Shown here: piece after piece, positions 1 to 6,183 of the stretch | Layout of the letters: each line of letters begins with the position of its first letter | Position numbering within the stretch: position 1 is the stretch's first letter | Assembly (NCBI GenBank): GCA_947594675.1 | Contig: CANQEF010000025.1 | Span: forward strand, 1-11,575 | Reading direction: 5' to 3' | Length of the DNA: 11,575 bases | DNA from: an uncultured Bacilli bacterium | GTDB lineage: Bacteria; Bacillota_I; Bacilli_A; RF39; UBA660 | The notes under the pieces: generated by a model | Databases searched by the model: none | The model's input: the letters and a program-made list of their open reading frames with translations, nothing else | Told to the model about the DNA's origin: nothing | Program-made: the position numbers and the translations under genes

Positions 1-527
1 CCTTTTAATATTTCTTTTTGATAACTTCCTTCTATATTAGTATAAGTAATATTTAAAATTGGCTCAAAGTCTAATTTTAAACGAGTATTATTATTACCCA
101 TTCCCTTTAAAGTAATAGTAAACTCTTTTTTCATTCCCGCTTTAGAGTTACCTTCAGCATCTTGCAATTTTGTTTTTAAAGTATAACCATTTAATTCTGA
201 ATTTTGAGGCAAATTTTCTATTTTTAAAATACCCATATCAGTATTAGAAAAGTTAGTTACTTCAACTCTATAAGTAATAGAAGATGCATCATTATCTAAA
301 TCATATCCTAAAACGACTTCATTAGTAGAAAAATTAGGAGTAAACATTTCTTTACCACCATTTATAGAATCTAGTTTTACATTAGTTATTCTAATATCAG
401 CTGGTACTTTATAAGCAAGTTCTCCCGTTATTTTTAATTCTCTATTTAAAACAGAATAACCTATAGTTGTTAAAGCCACTACAAAAACTATGGAAAGTAT
501 TAAAAAAGTATTTATTTTTCTTTTCAT
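1..527 (-). CDS. Exported or membrane-anchored protein of unknown function, 3' end cut by window edge
   Basis: I read an open frame of 175 codons from an ATG at 527-525 down to the window edge, with no stop. The translation begins MKRKINTFLILSIVFVVALT, a short positive N-terminus followed by a hydrophobic segment of about 17 residues (7-23). It looks like a signal peptide or an uncleaved N-terminal anchor; I see no clear A-x-A cleavage site. The rest is rich in Thr, Asn and beta-prone stretches, with no Cys, consistent with an extracellular beta-sandwich-like protein. No catalytic motif is visible and I do not recognise the family. The start is set by a TGGTGGTGG ribosome binding site (532-540) four bases before the ATG. 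It is separated from ychF by a terminator and has its own promoter with a G10 tract, which suggests ON/OFF or graded expression. The frame and export signal are clear; the function is unknown. Confidence 0.8.
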   Translation of the reverse strand, partial: MKRKINTFLILSIVFVVALTTIGYSVLNRELKITGELAYKVPADIRITNVKLDSINGGKEMFTPNFSTNEVVLGYDLDNDASSITYRVEVTNFSNTDMGILKIENLPQNSELNGYTLKTKLQDAEGNSKAGMKKEFTITLKGMGNNNTRLKLDFEPILNITYTNIEGSYQKEILK

Positions 528-539
528 TTTTCCACCACC

Positions 540-555
540 AAATTGTCAACAATTT
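540..555 (-). promoter_or_regulatory. Inverted repeat in the 5' UTR just upstream of the ribosome binding site
   Basis: AAATTGT and ACAATTT flank a two-base centre (540-546 and 549-555). As RNA this can form a six-pair AU hairpin with a four-base loop directly before the GGTGGTGG ribosome binding site. Its core, TTGTTGACAA on the minus strand, recurs exactly at 606-597 over the -35 box. It could be an operator pair or a UTR hairpin, but the -35-like core makes chance recurrence easier, so confidence is low. Confidence 0.35.
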
Positions 556-572
556 CCTTATTTTATAATATG

Positions 573-603
573 ATTATACCCCCCCCCCGTCTTGATTTGT
601 CAA
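573..603 (-). promoter_or_regulatory. Sigma-A promoter with a G10 tract in the spacer, probably phase-variable
   Basis: On the minus strand a perfect TTGACA (603-598) is followed by a 19-bp spacer (597-579) and a perfect TATAAT (578-573). The last ten spacer bases are all G (C10 on the plus strand, 579-588). The expected transcript start is near 566, about 40 nt before the ATG of the exported-protein gene. A 19-bp spacer is longer than the 17 +/- 1 preferred by sigma-70-type polymerase, so loss of one or two G should strengthen the promoter. The hexamers are seen directly; length variation is inferred. Confidence 0.85.
579..588. repeat. Homopolymer C10/G10 tract, candidate slippage site
   Basis: Ten consecutive C on the plus strand in otherwise AT-rich intergenic DNA. 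Elsewhere in the window the longest G or C runs I find are about five bases (for example near 9602 and 10076). It fills the part of the promoter spacer next to the -10 box. The assembled length may itself be a consensus of a mixed population or a sequencing error. Confidence 0.9.
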
Positions 604-604
604 C

Positions 605-632
605 AAAAAAATTGTGGTGTTTTTCCACAATT
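605..632 (-). terminator. Intrinsic terminator of ychF
   Basis: Minus-strand stem AATTGTGG (632-625) and CCACAATT (617-610) with a seven-base loop, followed by seven T (611-605) that overlap the end of the stem. The stem begins inside the ychF stop codon. The T tract ends one base before the TTGACA of the next promoter, so termination and re-initiation are back to back. Confidence 0.8.
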
Positions 633-1728
633 AATTAAATCTAAAATAACAAATATCTCCATCTTGCATTAAATAATCTTTTCCTTCAATACGAATTCGA
701 CCAGCTTCTTTTACTTTTAATTCACTACCATATTTTATTAAGTCATCATAAGACATTACTTCTGCTTTAATAAAACCTTTTGCGAAGTCACTATGAATTA
801 TACCGGCACATTCTTTAGCATTCATTCCCTTTTTAAAAGTCCAAGCTCTTACTTCATCTTTGCCTGTTGTGAAAAAAGTTTCTAATCCTAAAATACTATA
901 AGTAGCTTTGATTAATTTTTCAAGTCCTGAACAATCTAATCCCAAGCCTTCTAGCATTTCCTTTTTATCTTCTTCATTTAATTCACTTAATTCTTCTTCT
1001 ACCTTGGCACATAAACTTACAACTTGAGCCTGTTCTTTATTAGCATATTTTTTTACTTCCATAACAAATTTATTATCTTCTTTTCCTAAATCACTTTCTT
1101 TTATATTAGCTAAATATATAATTGGTTTTAAAGTGAGAAAACTATAAGATTTTAAAATTTTTTGCTCATCAACAGTTAATTCAAGTTGACGAAGTGCTGT
1201 ATTTTCTTCTAAAGCTTTTTTACATTTTTCTAAGACTTCTACTTCTAATAAATCCGTTTTATCCTTTGTTGTACGAGCTTTTTTAGAAACTTTTTCAAGT
1301 CTATTATTAACAATATCTAAATCTGCAATAGTTAATTCAAGGTTAATTGTTTCTATATCTCTTATAGGATCAATATCACCTTCAACATGAATTATATTAC
1401 CATCATCAAAACATCTTACTACTTCTACTATGGCATCTACTTCTCTTATATGAGATAAAAATTTATTTCCTAATCCTTCTCCGTGGCTTGCTCCTTTAAC
1501 CAAACCTGCTATGTCTGTAAATTCATATGCTGTTTGAATAAATCTATTTGGTTCATACATACTTTTTAATTTATCCATTCTCTCATCAGGTACAATTGTA
1601 ACTCCTATATTGGGTTCTATTGTAGCGAAAGGATAATTTTCCGCTAAAATTTTTTGATTTGTTATAGCATTAAAAAGAGTTGACTTACCTACATTTGGTA
1701 GTCCTACTATTCCTGCTTTCAAACTCAT
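631..1728 (-). CDS. ychF: Redox-responsive ribosome-associated ATPase/GTPase YchF
   Basis: YchF (Ola1/EngD) is a universally conserved cytoplasmic P-loop ATPase of the Obg-HflX family that binds ribosomes and is linked to stress control of translation. Visible motifs: G1 GLPNVGKST at residues 9-17, PFATIEPN at 33-40, G3 region DIAGLVKGAS at 72-81, and NIKE at 208-211 in place of NKxD, the family change that shifts preference to ATP. A helical domain lies in the middle and a TGS domain covers roughly the last 85 residues. The length is 365 aa, the family norm. An in-frame TTG lies six codons upstream (1746), but I chose the ATG at 1728 because AGAGG sits at proper distance before it and the protein then starts MSLKAGIVGLPNVGKST like its relatives. 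It is a single-gene unit with its own promoter and terminator. Finding ychF near spo0J is usual in Bacillota. Confidence 0.96.
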   Translation of the reverse strand: MSLKAGIVGLPNVGKSTLFNAITNQKILAENYPFATIEPNIGVTIVPDERMDKLKSMYEPNRFIQTAYEFTDIAGLVKGASHGEGLGNKFLSHIREVDAIVEVVRCFDDGNIIHVEGDIDPIRDIETINLELTIADLDIVNNRLEKVSKKARTTKDKTDLLEVEVLEKCKKALEENTALRQLELTVDEQKILKSYSFLTLKPIIYLANIKESDLGKEDNKFVMEVKKYANKEQAQVVSLCAKVEEELSELNEEDKKEMLEGLGLDCSGLEKLIKATYSILGLETFFTTGKDEVRAWTFKKGMNAKECAGIIHSDFAKGFIKAEVMSYDDLIKYGSELKVKEAGRIRIEGKDYLMQDGDICYFRFN

Positions 1729-1752
1729 ATTATTACCTCTTTTCAATTAAGT

Positions 1753-1781
1753 ATTATAAATTTTTTTTCTAATAAAAGCAA
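1753..1781 (-). promoter_or_regulatory. Promoter of ychF
   Basis: TTGCTT (1781-1776), a 17-bp spacer containing an A8 tract, and a perfect TATAAT (1758-1753). The start of transcription should fall near 1746. The -35 box begins one base after the T tract of the abgT terminator, the same packing as upstream of the exported-protein gene. Confidence 0.7.
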
Positions 1782-1782
1782 G

Positions 1783-1801
1783 AAAAACACCTTAAGGTGT
1801 T
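1783..1801 (-). terminator. Intrinsic terminator of the parA-to-abgT operon
   Basis: A perfect palindrome AACACCTTAAGGTGTT (1786-1801), forming a six-pair stem with a TTAA loop, is followed on the minus strand by TTTTTCTT. The stem overlaps the TAA stop of the transporter gene, so it closes the five-gene unit. Confidence 0.75.
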
Positions 1802-3395
1802 AAATTGTTGGATATACTCCTGGACCAATTGGCAGACCAATTAAGTACCATCCTATTACTACTAATATCCAGGTTAGAGATATTAATAAGAAATAAGGAC
1901 TTATCAATTTTAAAGAATTTCTTATAGTATATGGACGTTCCTTATGTAAATTATAAACATTTAAATAGCCAATGAAAATAACAAATGATGCTAGTAAAGG
2001 AGTAAATCCTTTAGTCATAGAATCTCCTGCTCGAAGAATTATTTGGGCAAATTGAGGAGAAATATTTGATTGCATAAACATAGGAACAACTACAGGAGCA
2101 AAGATATACCACTTATTAGCTGAACTAGTTAGGAAAATATTAGATACAGCTATTAAAAGTAAAGTTAATAATATTAGAGGTATTCCTGTTATATTTATAT
2201 AATTTAGAAGATTAGCAAGCCAAGCAGTTATTACGAGACCTATATTACTTTTTCTAAATATTGCAATAAATTGTGAAACAACAAATATTAAAATAAAGAT
2301 ACTTCCTAATTTAGAAAAATTTTTACTTGACTTTTCTATTAATTCTTTATCATTTTTGATAGATTTACTTCCTAAACCATAAGCTATTCCAGCAGCTATG
2401 AAAAGAATTGCAACTAGATAAGTAAAGCCATCTTGGAAATAGGAATTAGCTCCAAATAATTGATTAACATAAGAATCTTCTGTCATATCCAATAACATTC
2501 CAGAATATGGTAAATTTGGAATTAAAGAATAGATAAAGATACATAATACTATCAATGATACTATTAGAGCAAATCTTAAACCTCTTTTTTCATTTTTAGT
2601 TTTTTCTATTTGTTGTTGTTCTATTAAATCTGTATCAATTATACTATATTGCTCTGTTTTAGCAGATTCTTCTTCTCTTTTATATTTTCCTACTTTTGGA
2701 GCAATTATCTTTTCAATAATAATTGTACCTACTATGGATAAAATTATAGAAGTGATAATAATGAAAATAAGATTTGAGCTAAGTGCAATATGAATATTTT
2801 CATCAATTAATAAAGCAGCGGCTTTGGTGTAATTCATTAAAGATACTTCCATTGAACCTACAAAAATTGATACTCCATAACTAAATGCTACTCCGCAGAA
2901 AGCAGTAGTAATGCCTAATATTGGATTACGATCATTAATAAAGTAAATTAAAGCAGCTAATGGGATAAGTATTGCATAACCTACTTCATTTATAAGCGAT
3001 GAAATAGTTGCGATAAAAAGAACAAGAAAAGTTAGAGTTTTTTTAGGTATTTTACTTAAATGCCTTCTTGTTAAAGTTTCTATGAATCCTGAGCCCTCTG
3101 CTATAGTTATTCCTAATAGCGAAATTAAAAGTGTACCTAAAGGGCCAAAACTTAAAAAGTTTTTAGCGGCATTACTAATAATAAATTTTAAACCATCAAA
3201 ACTTAGTAAATTTTCTACCGCTACTAGTGTTGGTTCTAAGTCTTTAGTATTAACATTAACTGTATTATAAGTTGCTTGCATTTCAAAAGCTGAAAAAATT
3301 CCACTTAGTACTATAACTAAAATAGTTAAAAGTAAAAATATTGTTATTGGATGAAAGTAAAATTTTTTCAGTTTTAATTTTCGTCTATCCCTCAT
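1800..3395 (-). CDS. AbgT-family membrane transporter
   Basis: This is a polytopic inner-membrane protein of 531 aa, the usual size for the AbgT family (AbgT, MtrF, YdaH), whose known members move p-aminobenzoyl-glutamate or export sulfonamides. Family marks are AEGSGF at 99-104 after the first membrane helices, the run EKIIAPKVGKY at 228-238 (family pattern E..v.PRLG.Y), a conserved hairpin SSANKWYIFAPVVVPMF at 424-440, and RAGDSMTKGFTPL at 455-467 (family GDS.tN.itPL; here K replaces the usual N). A charged cytoplasmic loop rich in Glu, Lys and Gln lies at about 238-272. An in-frame TTG at 3416 would overlap DUF951; I chose the ATG at 3395, which follows AAAGGGGA. It is the last gene of the parA operon. 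The family call is firm. The substrate is unknown and may be a folate breakdown product or another small anionic peptide-like compound. Confidence 0.88.
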   Translation of the reverse strand: MRDRRKLKLKKFYFHPITIFLLLTILVIVLSGIFSAFEMQATYNTVNVNTKDLEPTLVAVENLLSFDGLKFIISNAAKNFLSFGPLGTLLISLLGITIAEGSGFIETLTRRHLSKIPKKTLTFLVLFIATISSLINEVGYAILIPLAALIYFINDRNPILGITTAFCGVAFSYGVSIFVGSMEVSLMNYTKAAALLIDENIHIALSSNLIFIIITSIILSIVGTIIIEKIIAPKVGKYKREEESAKTEQYSIIDTDLIEQQQIEKTKNEKRGLRFALIVSLIVLCIFIYSLIPNLPYSGMLLDMTEDSYVNQLFGANSYFQDGFTYLVAILFIAAGIAYGLGSKSIKNDKELIEKSSKNFSKLGSIFILIFVVSQFIAIFRKSNIGLVITAWLANLLNYINITGIPLILLTLLLIAVSNIFLTSSANKWYIFAPVVVPMFMQSNISPQFAQIILRAGDSMTKGFTPLLASFVIFIGYLNVYNLHKERPYTIRNSLKLISPYFLLISLTWILVVIGWYLIGLPIGPGVYPTI

Positions 3396-3408
3396 ATTAT
3401 TCCCCTTT

Positions 3409-3594
3409 CTAGTCAATAATTTTTTTTAATTTTTTATTAAATTCTATTCTAGGTAGAAGTATTGTTCTACCACAATGTAAGCATTTTATTTTTATATCAG
3501 CACCCAATCTTACAATTTCCCATTCATTGGTACCACAGGGGTGTTGTTTTTTCATTATAATTTTGCTACCTATTTGATAATTATTTTTTTCCAT
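3409..3594 (-). CDS. DUF951 small zinc-ribbon-like protein
   Basis: A 61-aa protein of the DUF951 family, which is widespread in Bacillota and of unknown function. It matches the family pattern closely: MKKQHPCGTNEWEIVRLGAD at 14-33 and IKCLHCGRTILLPRIEF at 36-52. His18, Cys20, Cys38 and Cys41 could bind one zinc; this is inferred from the spacing. The C-terminus is basic (KKLKK). The start ATG follows GAGGTG and overlaps the end of the mscS gene by 14 nt in a different frame, so translation is probably coupled. Members are often found near spo0J and ychF by the origin, as here, which hints at a role in nucleic-acid or ribosome biology, but no activity can be read from the sequence. Confidence 0.9.
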   Translation of the reverse strand: MEKNNYQIGSKIIMKKQHPCGTNEWEIVRLGADIKIKCLHCGRTILLPRIEFNKKLKKIID

Positions 3595-4399
3595 TATGCA
3601 CCTCTATTTGTGGATATGGTATTTTTATTTTAGCTTCATCAAAAGCTATTTTTATTTCTTTTTTTAATATTCTTTCTACATTAAATTGTTGCATTGATTC
3701 GACTTCAACAGCTATTCTATAAACGACACTACTATCATTTAAACCATCGATGCCTAAAATTTGGAATTTTCCTTTTACTTCAGGAATTTTTCCATCTAAT
3801 TTTATAAATAATTTTTGCAAAACTTCTTCTACTTCTTTTGGAGAATGATCATAAGAAACCCCTATATCAACAACAGCTAAAGAATTATTTATACTATAGT
3901 TTATTATCTTATCCATGTTACGATTAGAAATTATTTTTACAGCACCTTTGTAGTTTTTAATTTTTGTTGTTTTTAAGCCAACTGCAATTACTTCTCCCAT
4001 AAATCCATCTATTTCTATGGTATCTCCTATTTCATATTGATTTTCACTTATTATAAATATTCCTGCTATTATATCTTTAGCTAAATCTTGAAAAGCTAGA
4101 CCTATAATGGCAGTACCAATACCTAATCCAGCTAATATTGATTTTACGTTAACTCCATATAAAGATAAAATTGCTAAAATTACGAATATTCCTATTAAGT
4201 ATTTAGAAACATTTAGAGCAATAATTTGAATTGTTTTTACTTTTTGAGATTGTTCTTTGTTTAAATGCTTTTTTCTAAAAATGGACGTTTTATTTAGTAA
4301 ATGTTTTATTATAGAATAAATTATTATACCTATAATTATATAAATAAGGGCAAATGTTATATTTTTTATATTTATTGTAAAATTAAAGATTTTTAACAT
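3581..4399 (-). CDS. Small-conductance mechanosensitive channel, MscS family
   Basis: MscS-type channels are heptamers in the cytoplasmic membrane that open under tension to release solutes during hypo-osmotic shock. This protein has 272 aa, close to E. coli MscS (286). A first membrane helix lies at about 14-34 and a second at 57-80. The pore-lining TM3 runs from about 85 to 118 with the family's Gly/Ala packing (ILAGLGIGTAIIGLAFQDLA). It is followed by the beta domain (YEIGDTIEIDGFMGEV at 122-137) and the alpha/beta cage, ending with the PYPQIEVH motif at 261-268. The start ATG follows AGGAG. It begins 10 nt after the parB stop and overlaps the DUF951 start by 14 nt, so it sits inside the parA operon. 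MscS genes recur at this place in related Bacillota, suggesting co-expression rather than a direct role in segregation. Confidence 0.93.
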   Translation of the reverse strand: MLKIFNFTINIKNITFALIYIIIGIIIYSIIKHLLNKTSIFRKKHLNKEQSQKVKTIQIIALNVSKYLIGIFVILAILSLYGVNVKSILAGLGIGTAIIGLAFQDLAKDIIAGIFIISENQYEIGDTIEIDGFMGEVIAVGLKTTKIKNYKGAVKIISNRNMDKIINYSINNSLAVVDIGVSYDHSPKEVEEVLQKLFIKLDGKIPEVKGKFQILGIDGLNDSSVVYRIAVEVESMQQFNVERILKKEIKIAFDEAKIKIPYPQIEVHNGKK

Positions 4400-4409
4400 A
4401 TTCTAGCTC

Positions 4410-5303
4410 CTATTTATTTTGTAAGGACATTATCTCAAGTAAACGGTTTAAATCATTATTGTTTACAAAGCTTATTTCTATCTTATTGTTTTTTATTTTC
4501 ACTTTGGTTCCTAATTTATCACAAAGTTCATCTTCTAAATATTTATACTCATTTTGAGGTTTATGTTTTGTAATTTGATGTGTTCTTACAAATTGTTCTT
4601 TAGATGTAGTTAATTCTTCTAGATTTCGAACACTTAAGCCTTCTTCTATTACTTTGTTAGCTAATTCCTTTTGCTGATTAGCGTCATCTAGTTTACTTAA
4701 AACACGTGCGTGACCCATTGATATTAGTTTATTTCCAACTTGTTCTTGTATTTCTTTTGGTAATGTTAGTATTCCTAGCATATTAGTAATATGACTTCTA
4801 CTTTTTCCTAATCTTTTTGATAATTCTTCTTGAGTTAAGGCAAGTGTTTCTTGAAGTTTTTTATATGCCATGGCCTCTTCTATTGCATTTAAATTTTCTC
4901 TTTGTAAATTTTCTAGTAGAGCTATTTCCATCATTTCAGTGTCATCGAAATCTCTTACTATAGCTGGTATTTCTTCTAGTCCTGCTAAAAGAGAGGCTTT
5001 TACACGTCTTTCGCCTGCTATTATTTCATAACCTTTAATACTCTTTTTTACTATAATAGGTTGAAATACTCCATGTTCTTTTATAGATGCTGCTAATTCT
5101 TCTAAGGCTTTAGAATCAAATACTTTTCGAGGTTGATATGGATTAGCTCTTAAGTCTTTTAATTTAACTTGAATTATTCCATTCTTAGGAGTTTCATTTA
5201 TTATTTTTTCTTCTACCTTATTATAGTCTAATATTTCATTATTAAATAATTCTTCTAAACCACGTCCTAAAGCTCTTCTTTTAGGATTATTAATTGTTTC
5301 CAT
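4410..5303 (-). CDS. parB: Chromosome-partitioning protein ParB (Spo0J)
   Basis: ParB is a CTP-dependent DNA clamp that loads at parS sites near the origin, slides along DNA, recruits SMC and stimulates ParA. It has 297 aa. The N-terminal basic motif RRALGRGLEELF (9-20) is the ParA-stimulating peptide. The CTP-binding core holds YQPRKVFD (56-63), GERR (97-100) and ENLQR (131-135). The helix-turn-helix lies at about 156-180, and the C-terminal dimer domain at about 253-295. Arg169 and Gly197 are at positions where parS-binding ParBs carry Arg and Gly, in contrast to the Gln and Arg of Noc next door. The start overlaps the parA end by 14 nt. Its ribosome binding site, AAGGAAG, lies about 12 nt before the ATG, a rather long spacing that suggests coupling to parA translation. 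I found no good parS palindrome in the window. Confidence 0.95.
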   Translation of the reverse strand: METINNPKRRALGRGLEELFNNEILDYNKVEEKIINETPKNGIIQVKLKDLRANPYQPRKVFDSKALEELAASIKEHGVFQPIIVKKSIKGYEIIAGERRVKASLLAGLEEIPAIVRDFDDTEMMEIALLENLQRENLNAIEEAMAYKKLQETLALTQEELSKRLGKSRSHITNMLGILTLPKEIQEQVGNKLISMGHARVLSKLDDANQQKELANKVIEEGLSVRNLEELTTSKEQFVRTHQITKHKPQNEYKYLEDELCDKLGTKVKIKNNKIEISFVNNNDLNRLLEIMSLQNK

Positions 5304-6078
5304 TACGGGAAATCACTTCCTTTGCTAGATTAATATAAGCTTCTGAGCCTCTACTTTTAGGATCATATGCAATTATTGGTTCACCATGTGATGGAGCCTC
5401 TGTTAATCTTACTAGTCTTGGTATTATTGTATTATAAACTTTTTCTTTAAAAAATTTACGAATATCATCAACAACTTCAAATCCCAAGTTTGTTCTAGAA
5501 TCGAGCATAGTTAAAAGCACACCTTCAATATCTAAAGTAGGATTGAGATTTTTTTGAGCAAGCATTATTGTTTTTAATAATTGAGTAATTCCTTCAAGAG
5601 CAAAAAATTCACATTGAACAGGTATAATTACAGAGTTAGCAGCAGTCAAAGCATTGGTAGTTATTAAACCTAATGAAGGAGGACAGTCTATAATAATATA
5701 ATCAAAGCTGTCTTTTATGTCCATTAAATGGTTTTTTAATTGTTCTCCTTTATTGAAATTGTTTTCTTGATGACTTTTTTCTACTAATTCGATATCTAAT
5801 CCAGCAAGATTAATAGTTGCTGGTAAAACGTAAAGATTTTTGTACTTTGTTTTGACCATTGCTTCAGAAAGAGAGCATTCCCCTATTAGTACATCGTAAA
5901 TACTTCTTTCAATGTCTCCTTTGTTGATACCTACTCCTGTTGTTGTGTTTCCTTGTGGGTCCAAGTCTATTAGTAAAACTTTTTTTTCAAGAAAAGCTAA
6001 AGAGGCTGATAAATTGATACTTGTTGTAGTTTTTCCTACTCCTCCTTTTTGATTTACTAATGCTATTACTTTTCCCAT
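5290..6078 (-). CDS. parA: Chromosome-partitioning ATPase ParA (Soj)
   Basis: A ParA/MinD-type ATPase that forms ATP-bound DNA-associated dimers. It works with ParB in origin segregation and, in Bacillus, controls DnaA. It has 262 aa with no N-terminal DNA-binding domain, the chromosomal Soj type. It shows the deviant Walker A KGGVGKTTT at 11-19 (signature Lys11 plus Lys16), the A' motif DLDPQGN at 38-44, and Walker B YIIIDCPPSLG with Asp131. The start ATG is preceded by AGGTGAT at good spacing. It is the first gene of a five-gene unit with parB, the MscS channel, DUF951 and the AbgT transporter. A terminator separates it from noc, so unlike noc it depends on its own promoter. Confidence 0.96.
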   Translation of the reverse strand: MGKVIALVNQKGGVGKTTTSINLSASLAFLEKKVLLIDLDPQGNTTTGVGINKGDIERSIYDVLIGECSLSEAMVKTKYKNLYVLPATINLAGLDIELVEKSHQENNFNKGEQLKNHLMDIKDSFDYIIIDCPPSLGLITTNALTAANSVIIPVQCEFFALEGITQLLKTIMLAQKNLNPTLDIEGVLLTMLDSRTNLGFEVVDDIRKFFKEKVYNTIIPRLVRLTEAPSHGEPIIAYDPKSRGSEAYINLAKEVISRNGNN

Positions 6079-6108
6079 ATGATCACCTATTTCTTATTGA
6101 CTTAATAT

Positions 6109-6137
6109 ATTGTATCAAAAATTGTTTGTTTTTGAAA
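6109..6137 (-). promoter_or_regulatory. Possible promoter of the parA operon
   Basis: TACAAT (6114-6109) is a good -10 candidate about 30 nt before the parA ATG. The -35 region at 17-bp spacing (TTTCAA, 6137-6132) matches consensus poorly. A promoter is expected here because the noc terminator lies just upstream, but the exact boxes are uncertain. Confidence 0.4.
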
Positions 6138-6146
6138 TGCTTTTGG

Positions 6147-6175
6147 AAAAAAAACAGAAGATTTTGTCTCTTCTG
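6147..6175 (-). terminator. Intrinsic terminator of noc
   Basis: Minus-strand stem CAGAAGA (6175-6169) and TCTTCTG (6161-6155) with a seven-base loop, followed by eight T (6154-6147). It starts nine bases after the noc stop and separates noc from the parA operon. Confidence 0.85.
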
Positions 6176-6183
6176 CAAGATTT

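Noticed and set aside
622..630. DnaA-box-like TTTTCCACA
   Set aside because: It is part of the ychF terminator loop and stem and stands alone.
1729..1746. Upstream TTG start for ychF (and similarly at 3416 for the transporter and 10149 for mnmG)
   Set aside because: The upstream extensions run over the ribosome binding site or the neighbouring gene, and the family N-termini begin at the downstream ATGs.
2270..2290. GTGAAACA parS half-site in the transporter gene
   Set aside because: Only one half of the palindrome TGTTTCACGTGAAACA is present; the other half does not match.
3608..3618. DnaA-box-like TGTGGATAT (8 of 9) at the 3' end of mscS
   Set aside because: A single near-match inside coding DNA with no cluster and no AT-rich unwinding region; not evidence for an origin in this window.
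4700..4720. CACGTG core inside parB
   Set aside because: The flanks do not continue the parS palindrome; it is explained by the coding sequence.
5296..5315. NBS-like inverted repeat (ATTTCC / GGAAA) at the parA-parB junction
   Set aside because: The arms resemble the Noc site ATTTCCCGGGAAAT, but they are six bases apart instead of two, so only about 9 of 14 positions match and Noc would not be expected to bind.
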